The notes beneath the pieces are model-generated. The model was not told where the DNA came from. It worked only from the letters and a program-made list of their open reading frames with translations, and searched no databases. Positions 45,383 through 55,900 of a stretch of DNA of 64,000 nucleotides are shown piece after piece; positions within the stretch are counted from its first letter, which is position 1, and each line of letters opens with the position of its first letter. Origin of the DNA: Bacteroidales bacterium (lineage in GTDB: Bacteria > Bacteroidota > Bacteroidia > Bacteroidales > UBA4417); NCBI GenBank assembly GCA_030654075.1, contig JAURYB010000079.1, positions 1 to 64,000 on the forward strand. The letters run 5' to 3'. The position numbers were made by a program, and so were the translations under genes.

Positions 45383-46204
45383 ATGAAATTCTGTCCGAAT
45401 TGCGGCGCAGAGCTGAAACCGGAAGCCAAATTCTGTGCAGCCTGCGGAACACCTATTGCTGTTGCACCACCTCCAGTACAAGCACCACCTCCTCCGGCAC
45501 AACAAGCATCTCCTCCTCCAGTTTACCAGCAACAACAAGAGCCGGTGTATGAGCAGGCCAGGGAAGCGTCAAATGCCTTTAAAGAAGCTATTTCAGGAAA
45601 CACCAACATTGTTCAGCGCGTTATCAATATTATTACCAAACCTAAGGAGGAATGGCGTGTAATAGCATCTGAACGACCAAATGCAATGAAACTTATTGGT
45701 GGCTACGCCCTTATACTTGCACTTATACCTGCTCTCTCCGCATTTATTAAATATGGTATAATTGGCTTTTCCTTCATGGGATACACATCCAGAAGTATCT
45801 CTTCAGGAATTCAGACCGGGCTAATACAATTACTTTCGGCCGTTATCGGAGTTTACCTGCTGGCATGGGTAATTGACTTGTTGGCACCCTCGTTTGAATC
45901 GGAGAAAAATTTCGGCCGTTCACTTCAGTTAGCCGTATATGCCTCAACGCCGCAATGGGTAGCCGGTATACTATTGCTTCTTTCAACTACTATGAGTATG
46001 CTGATCATGGTGATCGGGCTGTATGCCATTTATTTGCTTGCAGTTGGTATGCCCATCATGAAAAATACATCAAAAGATAAAGTAGTTGGTTATGTAGCTC
46101 TAACTATTGTGGCCATGATTGTTATAGCACTTGTAATGGCATTGATACTTGGTGCTATACTTGGACTTTTCTTTGCCGGAAGTATGAGTGGGTTTGGATT
46201 ATAG
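45383..46204 (+). CDS. Zinc-ribbon plus Yip1-like membrane protein
   Basis: A 273-residue protein. The N-terminal zinc ribbon has Cys4, Cys7, Cys18 and Cys21 (CxxC-x10-CxxC). A Pro/Gln-rich linker follows (about 27-60) and then a polytopic region of about five helices (108-270). The sequence VINIITKPKEEWRVIASE before the first helix is typical of Yip1-family membrane proteins in bacteria. The ribbon would face the cytoplasm. It opens a run of three plus-strand genes with the same ribbon, each separated by 150-220 bases and probably transcribed separately. Function is not known. Confidence 0.82.
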   Translation: MKFCPNCGAELKPEAKFCAACGTPIAVAPPPVQAPPPPAQQASPPPVYQQQQEPVYEQAREASNAFKEAISGNTNIVQRVINIITKPKEEWRVIASERPNAMKLIGGYALILALIPALSAFIKYGIIGFSFMGYTSRSISSGIQTGLIQLLSAVIGVYLLAWVIDLLAPSFESEKNFGRSLQLAVYASTPQWVAGILLLLSTTMSMLIMVIGLYAIYLLAVGMPIMKNTSKDKVVGYVALTIVAMIVIALVMALILGAILGLFFAGSMSGFGL

Positions 46205-46425
46205 CTATCTTTCGAAAAATGAATTTTGTCAGAAAAGCCTTTCTGGAAAATACCCGATCATTCTGGAAAATGCAGGATAGGTTTTTCTTATAATGTTTAT
46301 TTAAAACCAATTAAACATGAAACGGGCTGTCAATTATTTGTCACACACAGGGATGATTATTTATGGCGAGTTCCATCCCAATACATCGGGACAATTAATG
46401 ACCCGTAAAAAATAAATAATAACAC

Positions 46426-47706
46426 ATGAAATTTTGCCCCCAATGCGGAACAACATTCGAGTCTGATGCGCGATTTTGCCTGGAATGTGGTTTTGACAGA
46501 TACTCGGTTGAACCGGGCGTAACTGAAACTACGGCTGAACCGGGCGTGAAAGTCTCCGAAACACCTCCAACACCGGTAACTCCTGTATCTCTTCCAAAAT
46601 CACAAATGGAAGCCATACCACGCTGCCCGCAATGTTCTCATGAGCTGGTTATAAATGATCGTTTTTGCCAGGAGTGTGGTTTCGATACCTCGGTCAGCAT
46701 GATTACTGCCACAGAAGTTTCACATTCCATTCAACAACCCCAAACGAAAGAAACGTTTCCTTCTAATCGTGATACGGAAGAACCTGTTTCGCCTCCGGTT
46801 AAGAAGCAATTCTGTCAGCAATGTGGCTCAGGTATCGACATTGGCAAACGTTTCTGCCAGGAATGCGGATTTGACACACTATCCGGACAAAAGGCAGATG
46901 CACTAAATCCGGAGCCGGTTTATCTTTCACCCGTTGTTGAAACACCGACACCGGCAAAGCCCGTTATTCTACCTATTTCGCCTGAACCTTTCCGTTCAGC
47001 GGCACCTGTATCTGCAAGTCCTTTTGGAACCCGAGAACCAGCACAACATCAAAAAGGAAAGAAAACCTGGCTCTGGATAGTACTTATTATACTCGGTGCT
47101 GGTGCACTGGGAACAGCCGGTTGGTTTGGTTATAACAAGTATTTTGCACCTACGTATGATACTAATACAGATGTTAATACAAATGTCAAGCCAATGAGCC
47201 TGATGGACCAGGAATTGGCAAAGCAAAAAGCAAAAGCACAAAACCAGGGTACACCTCAGGGTACAACCAGTCCACGTGCTGATGAATCGCAAGAAGCCCC
47301 AGAAAATGATATGATACCTCAGAATGATATAATATCTCAGGTTATTCTGGAAGTTGGCCGTAAGGAAGTGCCAAAAAACAAAAATCCGAAAAATCCTGCT
47401 AAACTTTCGATTCGAAAAGCCACCATGATCACCCGGATTACTACCGACCATTACAATGATGGTATGGGAACAGCACGCGGAGGTATAATAACCATCATGG
47501 ATCATAACGGCATTAATATCGGCAGGTACAAGGCTTTAGGAAAGACAGGTAAAAATGCTACACCAAGTGCCAAATGGGTAGCCGAGCCCAATATAATGCT
47601 CGATAAAGGTACCTACTTAATTGGGGATTCTGAACCGGCCACCTGGTCAAAAACTTTTATCGGTAATAACGGATTTATTGTAGTTGAAGGGTATGAAATA
47701 GAGTAG
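46426..47706 (+). CDS. Triple zinc-ribbon single-pass membrane protein
   Basis: A 426-residue protein with three ribbons of identical CxxC-x10-CxxC spacing at about residues 4-21, 67-84 and 130-147, separated by Thr/Pro-rich linkers. One transmembrane helix (TWLWIVLIILGAGALGTAG, about 214-232) follows. The C-terminal 125 residues form an unrecognised beta-rich domain (about 300-426). A linker of charged low-complexity sequence precedes it. The ribbons lie on the cytoplasmic side if the helix is a plain N-in anchor, putting the C-terminal domain in the periplasm. No enzymatic motif is seen. Confidence 0.75.
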   Translation: MKFCPQCGTTFESDARFCLECGFDRYSVEPGVTETTAEPGVKVSETPPTPVTPVSLPKSQMEAIPRCPQCSHELVINDRFCQECGFDTSVSMITATEVSHSIQQPQTKETFPSNRDTEEPVSPPVKKQFCQQCGSGIDIGKRFCQECGFDTLSGQKADALNPEPVYLSPVVETPTPAKPVILPISPEPFRSAAPVSASPFGTREPAQHQKGKKTWLWIVLIILGAGALGTAGWFGYNKYFAPTYDTNTDVNTNVKPMSLMDQELAKQKAKAQNQGTPQGTTSPRADESQEAPENDMIPQNDIISQVILEVGRKEVPKNKNPKNPAKLSIRKATMITRITTDHYNDGMGTARGGIITIMDHNGINIGRYKALGKTGKNATPSAKWVAEPNIMLDKGTYLIGDSEPATWSKTFIGNNGFIVVEGYEIE

Positions 47707-47854
47707 GGATTGGGGATTGGGCTTTAGGGATTAGAGGTTATTCTCAGGCAAATTCCTGCAAGAAAATCGGGCTGGATTCCACTATTCGTCTTACAATCCA
47801 AGAATGACGTTTTACGATTAACAAATAACGATTAACCATTCTAAACACAAGAAT

Positions 47855-48748
47855 ATGGCATTTTGTAGTAACTGCGGAACCCGCATGATTGAGGGTACTG
47901 CCTTTTGTCCAGAGTGTGGGACTAAAAACGTAATTGCAGGAGCACAGCCGCAACAAGGAGCTGCTCCTGCCTTTGTTCCACCTCCACCGCCTCCGGCTCA
48001 CGCGGCATATCAGCCTCAGCCACAGGCTCCACCTCCCCAACCACAAAACGCTCCCGCTCATTTTAAAGCCATTCAATTTGAAGTTGTTGAAAAGGAAACC
48101 TTGAAATTTTTAAAAGCTGAATTCGAAAACAGCGCAGTGCGCTACGAATCAGGTGGCATGTATTATATGCAAGGTAACCTGGACCTGGAAGCAAACCTTC
48201 CTTCAGCCGGTGGTTTCCTGAAATCGATGGTTACCCGCGAAAGCGTCGTAAAACCAGTAATACGTGGCAGCGGAACTGTGTGGTTCGAGCCAACATTTGG
48301 TAATTTTACTGTCATGGAACTAAAGGGCGATGAATGGATTCTTGACAAAGGTGCTTACTATGCCTCTGAAATGGGTATTGAAATAGGCTCATTTACCAAT
48401 AAATCGATATCCGGACTTTTTTCAGGTGAAGGATTCTTCCAAACTAAAGTTGCCGGAACCGGAAAAGTGGTTATCTTTTCGAATGGCCCGCTCGAAACCA
48501 TTGAGTTGAATAATGGAAAACTGGTTGTTGATGGTTCATTTGCCGTAGCACGCCAGTCAAGTGTTCAGCTAACTGTTTCAAAAGCAAACAAAGGAATATT
48601 TGGATCTATGATTTCGGGCGAAGGCATTGTAAGTACATTTACAGGAACAGGCAAAGTGCTGATAGCGCCGGCTGCCAATAAATACATTACTATGATAAAT
48701 TATTTATCTAGTATTCATCACCGGGTAATGCAGATCAAGAATTCGTAA
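47855..48748 (+). CDS. Zinc-ribbon plus AIM24-family protein
   Basis: A 297-residue protein with an N-terminal ribbon (Cys4, Cys7, Cys18, Cys21), a Pro/Gln-rich linker (about 30-68) and a C-terminal AIM24/TIGR00266-type beta domain (about 70-290). AIM24 signs include GGMYYMQGNLDLEANLPSAGG, the GSGTVWFEP turn and the late GEGIVSTFTGTGKVLIAP. AIM24 proteins are widespread beta-sandwich proteins of uncertain role. There is no membrane segment. Confidence 0.85.
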   Translation: MAFCSNCGTRMIEGTAFCPECGTKNVIAGAQPQQGAAPAFVPPPPPPAHAAYQPQPQAPPPQPQNAPAHFKAIQFEVVEKETLKFLKAEFENSAVRYESGGMYYMQGNLDLEANLPSAGGFLKSMVTRESVVKPVIRGSGTVWFEPTFGNFTVMELKGDEWILDKGAYYASEMGIEIGSFTNKSISGLFSGEGFFQTKVAGTGKVVIFSNGPLETIELNNGKLVVDGSFAVARQSSVQLTVSKANKGIFGSMISGEGIVSTFTGTGKVLIAPAANKYITMINYLSSIHHRVMQIKNS

Positions 48749-48804
48749 AACAGCATTTCCCAGTTTGTATTTTTTTCAATATTTAGTTATTGAAAACCAG
48801 GGTA

Positions 48805-49395
48805 TTAGTTTCCAAGGAAGGTGATTTTCCACAATCCGCGAAAATCACCTTCTTTATAGCCTGTGGCTAAGTCGTTGGGATACTTTTGCCTGATGATCTC
48901 CAACGTTTTGGTATCAACTTCTTTTCCCGGGCTTCCATGACATTTGAGACACGCGGGCATCGCAATTTTTATCGGTTTATAATACACCATACGCCCGTTT
49001 TCCGAAATCACAACTGGATTCATGACGTTTGATGAAATCATTTTTGCAGAAACTTCCTTATCCGTAGCGGATGGCTTGTTAGCTGGGTTCCGGTATTTAT
49101 CCGAGATTCTTTGTATCCGGCAATTATAGTCTCCGGCCAGTGAATCAGTTAGTGGCATGGCGTGCACATTACAAAACGTAACAGCATTACCTGGTCCTCC
49201 GGCCTTCATGGCTATCATCACATTTGCCAGTAATAATTTCTGAACCCTGGCAGTTATAGTATCTCCTTGTTTCAGAATATCTGCCGTGTCTGTAACTTTT
49301 CCGGTATCGGGAGCTTTCTGTTGCCTGTTATTGCAGGAGGTGAAGAACAGAATCAACAGAATTGACAGTGCAATGATAAAATTAACGTTTGCCAT
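48805..49395 (-). CDS. Haem-binding lipoprotein, DUF3365/Tll0287-like
   Basis: A 196-residue protein with a lipobox (LFFTSC, Cys21) and one c-type haem motif CLKCH near residue 152. The sequence FCNVHAMPLTDSLAG before it and the VYYKPIKIAMPACLKCHG context fit the Tll0287-like haem-binding domain. It is probably a periplasmic electron-transfer or sensor protein held at a membrane. It is not in an evident cytochrome operon; the small membrane protein gene lies 79 bases upstream. Confidence 0.8.
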   Translation of the reverse strand: MANVNFIIALSILLILFFTSCNNRQQKAPDTGKVTDTADILKQGDTITARVQKLLLANVMIAMKAGGPGNAVTFCNVHAMPLTDSLAGDYNCRIQRISDKYRNPANKPSATDKEVSAKMISSNVMNPVVISENGRMVYYKPIKIAMPACLKCHGSPGKEVDTKTLEIIRQKYPNDLATGYKEGDFRGLWKITFLGN

Positions 49396-49474
49396 GATAT
49401 TTCGGATTTAATTTTGAAATCACAAAGTTAACACATCTTTACGAAGCGATCCTTAAATCTACAATCAGTCTTTC

Positions 49475-49936
49475 TCATTCATTCTTTGAGGTAAATTGAT
49501 CACTTTCCTTTTTCTTCAGGAAGTAAAAGAAGCACAGATAAAAAATTGATAGTGAAAAAAGGTTAACGACAAGCATGCTTATGAACCCGCTTCCAAAAAC
49601 GAATAGAATTGAGCCTAAAAGCAAAATGATATTCGAAATTAAGGCCTTCGCCAAAGCTTTGAAACGAACAGAATCAAGATATTCCGATTCAATTTTTTCC
49701 TTCGAGAAAACAATCAGACCTAAACCGGAAGTAAGTAAAAAAAGAACCAGTTCATCGGCAAAGTTTGTACTGAATATTACAAACATTTTGGTTTCGAGAA
49801 ACGAAGAAAACACAGCAAAAACAGGCATTGTGAACCTGAAATCGAACCACAGGTAAAGCACGGCAAAAATCACACCAATGAAAGCCAGTAACATACCTAC
49901 AAATTTCCACGGGTAGGGCAAAAGCAGATTTTTCAT
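49475..49936 (-). CDS. Small polytopic membrane protein of unknown function
   Basis: 153 residues with about four hydrophobic helices (near 10-30, 55-80, 95-115 and 118-140) and a charged C-terminal tail (KKKESDQFTSKNE). I recognise no family motif. It lies 42 bases downstream of the radical SAM gene on the same strand and may be co-transcribed with it. Confidence 0.6.
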   Translation of the reverse strand: MKNLLLPYPWKFVGMLLAFIGVIFAVLYLWFDFRFTMPVFAVFSSFLETKMFVIFSTNFADELVLFLLTSGLGLIVFSKEKIESEYLDSVRFKALAKALISNIILLLGSILFVFGSGFISMLVVNLFSLSIFYLCFFYFLKKKESDQFTSKNE

Positions 49937-49978
49937 TCGTTGTCACAACTTGGTTAACAAAACTTATCTGGGGCAACC

Positions 49979-51238
49979 TTATAATTTTTCCTTATAAAGC
50001 AGGTACCGTTTAAACAAAGCAATTTTCTTTTTCTCTTTTTGCGGCATTTCCTGAAACAGCGAATCAGCAACGGGTTTCCAGCCTATAGCCAGGGGTTTTG
50101 TTTTATCGGCCAGTTGCTTCATACTTTCAGGATTTTGCAAATGTGTGGAGTGTACCCCATTTGATTCCGAAAGATACCGGAGAACCTCTGGAGTGTCCAT
50201 AATAGGGCAGGGGCGGTGTGGATTTTTTGAAAAAGGTTTCGCTTTCCGGAAATGCCTGAAAAAAGGTGAAGCCAATGCCTCGGGAAGTGATTTTTCGTTA
50301 ATATTCACATCCGAATAATGAAAAAATGAACACGGCTCCAGGTCACCATTTGAGTTGATATGAGCAAACTCGTTGCCTGCAGCCACGCATCCGAAGGCCA
50401 TATGGCCCATATGTGCAAAGTCAATTATCGTAAACCGGTGCTTTAGCATATAGGCTTCAATCCGTTGCTTGACCTCGGCCCTCTCTGCTGCATTCAGGCA
50501 CAGGCTTACATCGGCGCCACTGCCTATTGGAATGTAATTAAACATCCAGCCAATCCAGGCTCCTTTTTCACGCATGAAATCAAGAAACTCATCACTGGAT
50601 ATTTCTTTCCAGTTTTTTGAATGGTAGCACACAGAAAAGCCAAACGCTATATCGCGCTTTTTAAGAATGTCCATGGTTGCCAATACCTTGTCGTACGTGC
50701 CTTTTCCACGGCGGAAATCGGTGGCATCGCGAAAACCCTCGATGCTTAAAAATGCATTCAGGTTGCCCAAAACTGCCATTTCATCAGCAAAAGCCTCGTC
50801 GATAAGTGTGCCATTTGTAAACATGTTATAAGGTAGCTTACTATGTTTACGGCATAATTTCAGTATATCGTCCTTACGCATCATTGGTTCGCCACCACTG
50901 AAAACGATACTGTTAATACCCAGTTTTCGCGCATCAGTAAGTACTTCGTCAAGCTTTTCGTACGAAAGTTCGCTTTTTTTATCGTAATCTGCTGCCCAGC
51001 AGCCGGTACAATGAAGGTTGCAGGCACTGGTAGGATCGATAAGTAAATTAAGCGGAATGGAAAAGTTATATTTCCACTGCAGCCATTTCCTTTTTATGGC
51101 ATCAGAAATGCCATTGATAACAAGTAACGAAAAGAGACTGCGGGCTTCAAAAAACTTATAGCTCCGATATATATAATCTTTGTGATGCGGATATTTAGGT
51201 ATTTCCCTTTTCTCACCCTGAATGGTTAAATATCTCAT
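49979..51238 (-). CDS. Radical SAM protein
   Basis: A 419-residue protein with the [4Fe-4S] motif CNLHCTGCW (CxxxCxxC) near residue 74, then the GGEP motif (VFSGGEPMMR). Near the C-terminus are further Cys in AFGCVAAGNEFAHINSNGDLEPCSFF and HRPCPIMD, which suggest an auxiliary SPASM/twitch-like cluster. An N-terminal section of about 60 residues precedes the barrel. Such proteins modify peptides or make cofactors; no precursor peptide gene is obvious nearby. The substrate is unknown. Confidence 0.85.
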   Translation of the reverse strand: MRYLTIQGEKREIPKYPHHKDYIYRSYKFFEARSLFSLLVINGISDAIKRKWLQWKYNFSIPLNLLIDPTSACNLHCTGCWAADYDKKSELSYEKLDEVLTDARKLGINSIVFSGGEPMMRKDDILKLCRKHSKLPYNMFTNGTLIDEAFADEMAVLGNLNAFLSIEGFRDATDFRRGKGTYDKVLATMDILKKRDIAFGFSVCYHSKNWKEISSDEFLDFMREKGAWIGWMFNYIPIGSGADVSLCLNAAERAEVKQRIEAYMLKHRFTIIDFAHMGHMAFGCVAAGNEFAHINSNGDLEPCSFFHYSDVNINEKSLPEALASPFFRHFRKAKPFSKNPHRPCPIMDTPEVLRYLSESNGVHSTHLQNPESMKQLADKTKPLAIGWKPVADSLFQEMPQKEKKKIALFKRYLLYKEKL

Positions 51239-51267
51239 ATACCGCCTTTTAGTTTTACTTGTGTAAA

Positions 51268-51921
51268 TTAGTTTTCCGCGCTGTTATAAATAGGGAATGT
51301 GGCGGCGGTGCCGTCGTCGAGAGTGAATTTAACACCCACAAGTCCGAATTTGTGATTCGCTACATATGTTATTTTCGAAATGCCTCCCGATTTAAGATAA
51401 CTGGGGGTTTCCTCCACCTGAATTACTTTTATCAGCATAAAACCATAAGGATAGTCGTCAAGACCGGTTTTTGCAACAACCGTTCTCACCTTGCCTGTTG
51501 ATCCAATCGGGTAGGTATCGCCAACATTAGAATCGTATTTAACCCAAATACCTGCTCCCGGTCCGGTTTTTAACTCAACGCCTTCCTTAGTTACTTTAAA
51601 ATCCATACCACTGGTTGTAACTTTATCTCCCACAACAGAGATACCCGGTATATTGGCAACCAGGTTTTTAAGTATATCGTTTTTAACTGTAGCGCTTCCC
51701 CTGTATGTCGATATACCGCTATTCAAAGCAATTACCGATGCCGAAAAATTACTCACACCAGCTATTTCTGCTGAACTTGATTCGGTAACAGCGTCTACTT
51801 CACCAATGGCGGACTGATCGCCGCCTAAAGTACCGGGATCATCCTTATTAAACAGATCCTCACACGACATGCACATCACAATCAAGGTTATGCCAAAAAG
51901 AGAAACTAACAGCTTTTTCAT
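51268..51921 (-). CDS. Putative lipoprotein of unknown function
   Basis: 217 residues with a signal sequence and lipobox ending in CMSCEDLFNKDDPG; the Cys is followed by acidic residues, a usual export signal in Bacteroidetes lipoproteins. The remainder is Gly/Ser/Val-rich beta-like sequence with no motif that I recognise. A complete promoter lies just upstream, so it is probably transcribed alone. Confidence 0.7.
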   Translation of the reverse strand: MKKLLVSLFGITLIVMCMSCEDLFNKDDPGTLGGDQSAIGEVDAVTESSSAEIAGVSNFSASVIALNSGISTYRGSATVKNDILKNLVANIPGISVVGDKVTTSGMDFKVTKEGVELKTGPGAGIWVKYDSNVGDTYPIGSTGKVRTVVAKTGLDDYPYGFMLIKVIQVEETPSYLKSGGISKITYVANHKFGLVGVKFTLDDGTAATFPIYNSAEN

Positions 51922-51970
51922 AATTTTAGGTTTTAGAGTAACTATATTACTAATCGAGTTATGGTATATA

Positions 51971-52002
51971 CAAATATATGATGATATTGCTCAGATTCAC
52001 AA
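51971..52002 (-). promoter_or_regulatory. Promoter of the lipoprotein gene
   Basis: On the minus strand TTG (52002-52000), 21 bases, and TATATTTG (51978-51971) fit the Bacteroidetes consensus. Transcription would start about 45 bases before the ATG at 51921. Confidence 0.75.
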
Positions 52003-52057
52003 CATTATTTTTAATTATTCTTTTTAAAAATAAATCTGTTTTATACTACCATATCGG

Positions 52058-52942
52058 CTATACCTGAGAGTTAAAGTAATCAATAATTTTTTCGGCATCG
52101 TAATGTTTTCCTTTTGGCACAGGCACGCGGGCCACTTGAACATCCCTGCCATTACGTGTAGGCATCGAATAGGTGAATTCAATCATTTCCGGATTTTCTT
52201 CTATACTTAGCATAACTTTATCGAGGCTGGCTCCAAGGTTTACCCACAAATGAAACATTTTACCTACAATAACACCTTTTTCACTAATCAGTGCTTTAGG
52301 TTCAGAATTTTTAAGTTTGTTAAACCTGGCGCGAGGTGCCCAAAAAGCCGGTATGGCTACAATTGGAATAATTCCCAGAGCGATAAACAAAGCAAGTACG
52401 TCTTTAAGAGATATCATTAGTATAATGCCAACCACTACCGCAATAACCGCAACTATAAAAAAAAGCATTTTTTTACTTTTCTTTTCGTCTTCAAAATCAG
52501 CGGCAATAAATCGTATCCATTCGTCCTGCGAATAGTTCCAAACGGCAATCCGCCCTTCACCCTTAAGGATTTTACCTAATTGTTTTGCGCGCGAACGGTA
52601 AATGAAAATTACCACAAGGCTCATAATTACCATAAAACCGGAAGTAAAACTCATAGCGAAACCGCCATCAAAACCATCCAATCCTATTATGGAAGGAAGA
52701 AAAATACAAAATATAAACACTGCCAGAAGTATAAGCCATAGGTTTACGATCTGCCGCTGTGAGTTTTTCATGTTGAAATCCTGATCGGAAACTTTGAGTT
52801 TTGGTGACAGCTGGTCCGAAACAGAGCTTTGGAACATTTCAGCCGTTGTAGTTTGTTGTATTGGGTTAATGTTTTCTCCGCAACTGCCGCAAAAACTGGC
52901 TTCAGGCTTAAGTTGGTAACCACATTTGGGACAAAAGTTCAT
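52058..52942 (-). CDS. Zinc-ribbon four-helix membrane protein
   Basis: A 294-residue protein with the N-terminal ribbon (Cys4, Cys7, Cys18, Cys21; CxxC-x10-CxxC), then helices near 68-85, 93-115, 158-177 and 182-203. A C-terminal cytoplasmic domain (about 205-294) contains the MIEFTYSMPTRNGRDVQVARVPVPKG segment. No known family comes to mind. It lies 23 bases after the 1219-residue gene on the same strand and closes that operon. Confidence 0.75.
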   Translation of the reverse strand: MNFCPKCGYQLKPEASFCGSCGENINPIQQTTTAEMFQSSVSDQLSPKLKVSDQDFNMKNSQRQIVNLWLILLAVFIFCIFLPSIIGLDGFDGGFAMSFTSGFMVIMSLVVIFIYRSRAKQLGKILKGEGRIAVWNYSQDEWIRFIAADFEDEKKSKKMLFFIVAVIAVVVGIILMISLKDVLALFIALGIIPIVAIPAFWAPRARFNKLKNSEPKALISEKGVIVGKMFHLWVNLGASLDKVMLSIEENPEMIEFTYSMPTRNGRDVQVARVPVPKGKHYDAEKIIDYFNSQV

Positions 52943-52965
52943 CGTAAGACAGTTTTTTGAATGAT

Positions 52966-55900
52966 TTACTGCGTTTTATAACCACATTTTCCACAAAATT
53001 TAGCTCCAGCTTTAAAAGCTGCTCCGCACTGAGGGCAGAATTTAGGAGTTACACTATCGGATGTCGGATGTTGGATGTCCGGTACTTGAAATTCCGGCGC
53101 GTATTGTCCGGCTTGCTGTACTGGTTTGGTCAGCGGGCTGGATTCAGGTGGTGATTGAACAACAGGAATATTGGGTTGAATGAACGGTTGATCAGTTTTT
53201 GCCGTGTGTTTGCGTCTGCGACGGATAATGATCATTGTTAATACTAAAACCAAAGCAAGCAGAAGAATACCACCTCCGATTTTCATATACAACGGATTTA
53301 TCCAGATTTCAATTCTGCTTTCTTCAGCTTCAAATACCGGAACAGGGATATTTTCAGGAATTTTATCCATTTCGGTCATTGCTTTATCACTGGATTCCGA
53401 AAAGGCCGCAGCACTTTTTTTAAGTATGAGAGCCGAGGCATTATAGGCTTCGCGGTTAAAAGCAGATTTGTCCTCGGCATAAACCATTGCGCTGATCAGC
53501 AAGTTTGTAAGCTGGTTTTCGTACTCGTAAGCAGACTTATACAAGGCTCCAGCCGTTGCAGGACCGAAACCGGCAAGTAAGACTTTACGCTTATCGTCAG
53601 ACTGAATCCACTGATTATAAGCTACTCCGGCATCAATAGCTTTGTTGATATTGGCAACCGGAAATCCTCCATTTTGCAAAGAGAAATCCAGTCCCGAAAT
53701 GCCTGCCATGCCAGGAATAGTAGTATTAGTAACCGGGCCTGCGGCATAAGCTCCACTAAACAAACTGAAATTAAATTCAGGCTCAGCCAGGGTGGTGGTA
53801 ACAACCGAACCTTGCTCAATACTACGGTTAACAAAATCAAATGCCGATCGGGCATCGCACCATAGGTAGTGGTAACGGTATATTTCTAAGGCAAGATTGG
53901 TCGTAGTATAAGCTGCATCGGTAACCTTATTGATTTTCTCGAGTGCGTCAAGATGGTCTTTAATTTTATGCCAGTTCATGTTCAGCAAATCATAGCTTAT
54001 TACCCCTCCCTTAATCACTGATTCCCGGAAAAAATCCCAATCGGCCTTGTAAATTTCGGTATTGAAACGTGTTTCGCCTACCGATTGATAATAAGAACGA
54101 ATTTCGGTTGAACGGTCGTGCAGGGCTGGTTGCAACCTTGCATAAACTTCATGAACCTTTGCCGGCGACTGAGCCAGGAGTTTGTCGACCTCACCTCTTA
54201 ATCCGGCGTAATATTTCTTCTTTAGTGCTTCAACCACAAGGTCGGGCACGGGATTCATATCCGAAAGTGCATCAGAAATTCCTTCGGTAAGCTGTTCAAA
54301 AACCACACCTGACAAAGCTTTACCGTATTCACCCATCACCCGGTAATAACCTACAGAAGCCTGTGTTTTATTAGGCGCATCGGAGCTCAGTACATTTTTC
54401 CTGATAAAATCGATAATAATGCGTTTGGTTCCGGTTTTACGGTCGGTGCCTGTAACTTTGCTCCAAATACCAAGGTCAATTTTCATCCCGATTTTCGCCA
54501 GTGAATCACTCACTTTATCCAAACCAACTTTTTTACTCAAACCTTCGGTAATTTTGAACTGTTCATTTGCCAGCTCCCAGGCCATTTTGAAAAGTTCCCA
54601 GGCATGGCCAATCAGTTCTTTTCCTGTATCACCCATAAAACGGGCATTTCCTTTGGCATTGGTCATCAGCATACCGATCAGGTGAAGCTTCTCTTCAACT
54701 CCCATGGCATCAGTAAACGCTCCCGAACAAAGCATTCGCTCCATATCGTTTATCTGGCCAAGAACTTTCTCCTTGTAGTTAAGGGAATTGACCATTTGTA
54801 CAGAGAATGCGCCATCAGCCTGAGGGGAATTACCGGAGGCATCAGTCCCGGCCGAAAGCATTTCAAGCACTTCGGTGAGCGCTCCGGCTCTGCGGCCTGT
54901 GAGGTCGGCAATTTTTGCCTGTAAAGGTTCAATAGTCATTTTACGCTCATACCCGCCGGTAGCAAGCCTCATTTTCCCTTCAAAATCGCGGATAATAAGC
55001 TTGAACTGACCCTGGTTGTTAGTTTTTACCGAGTATCCGCCCTTATCATTTTCGAGCATACTCATAAACAATTTCTGATCCTTTTTAAACCAGGTATTGT
55101 AAATCTGTTGAAAATTTTCCTTGTCGAATTTGCGCGACTCAACAAAAATAATGGCATCGTTAAGTGATAACTTTTCAGATTCGGTAGTTAACACACTCTT
55201 GGGCAAATTAACATAAACACTACTTTCGAGATTGTAATATTCAAGCTGAGGAAGCAACACTTTATATGGAAAAGGCTCCATTCCCGGTTTCAGAATGTAC
55301 AGGTTTTGCTCCAGGGTTTTGAAAACGGAAAGTGTACCCATGGCAGTCTCGGTTTTATTTTTTACCGAGGAATAACTTACTATCAGTTGAAAAAGATCAT
55401 AGTTATCAATCACTCCGCCCATATCACCTCTTTTTTCTCCTGTTGCTTTAATTACCGGGGCTTCCAGCACTGTTTCTGCATTACCGGCAGCATCAGTAAC
55501 AGTTTGCATCGAGATTACTTTAATGCTTTTTGGAATTGACCACGAAACAGCTTTTCCACCGACAGCCACTCCGTTTTCGTCCTGGTAATGAAATACGGCC
55601 TTTGTGCGGCTTTTACCATCGCCTATAATTTCATTCTGGCTCAGAATAATTCCGGATTTATCAGTTTTTATTACTTCATCCGGCTTTCCGCTTGCGGAAC
55701 TTCCAAGAGAGGTGGCAGCTGGACGACCCTTGTATTCAAATAGTATGGGCGGAACATAAATAAAAACACCGTTGTTCGGCATTGGCATATAGGCTGAACC
55801 CATTCCCATCTTAACAATATCAAAGTCTTTCATGTATTGCGTTTCTTTCCAGGATGGGCCAAGGTAGGCTTTTAAAAATCCGGTCATGCCGGCAGTTTTA

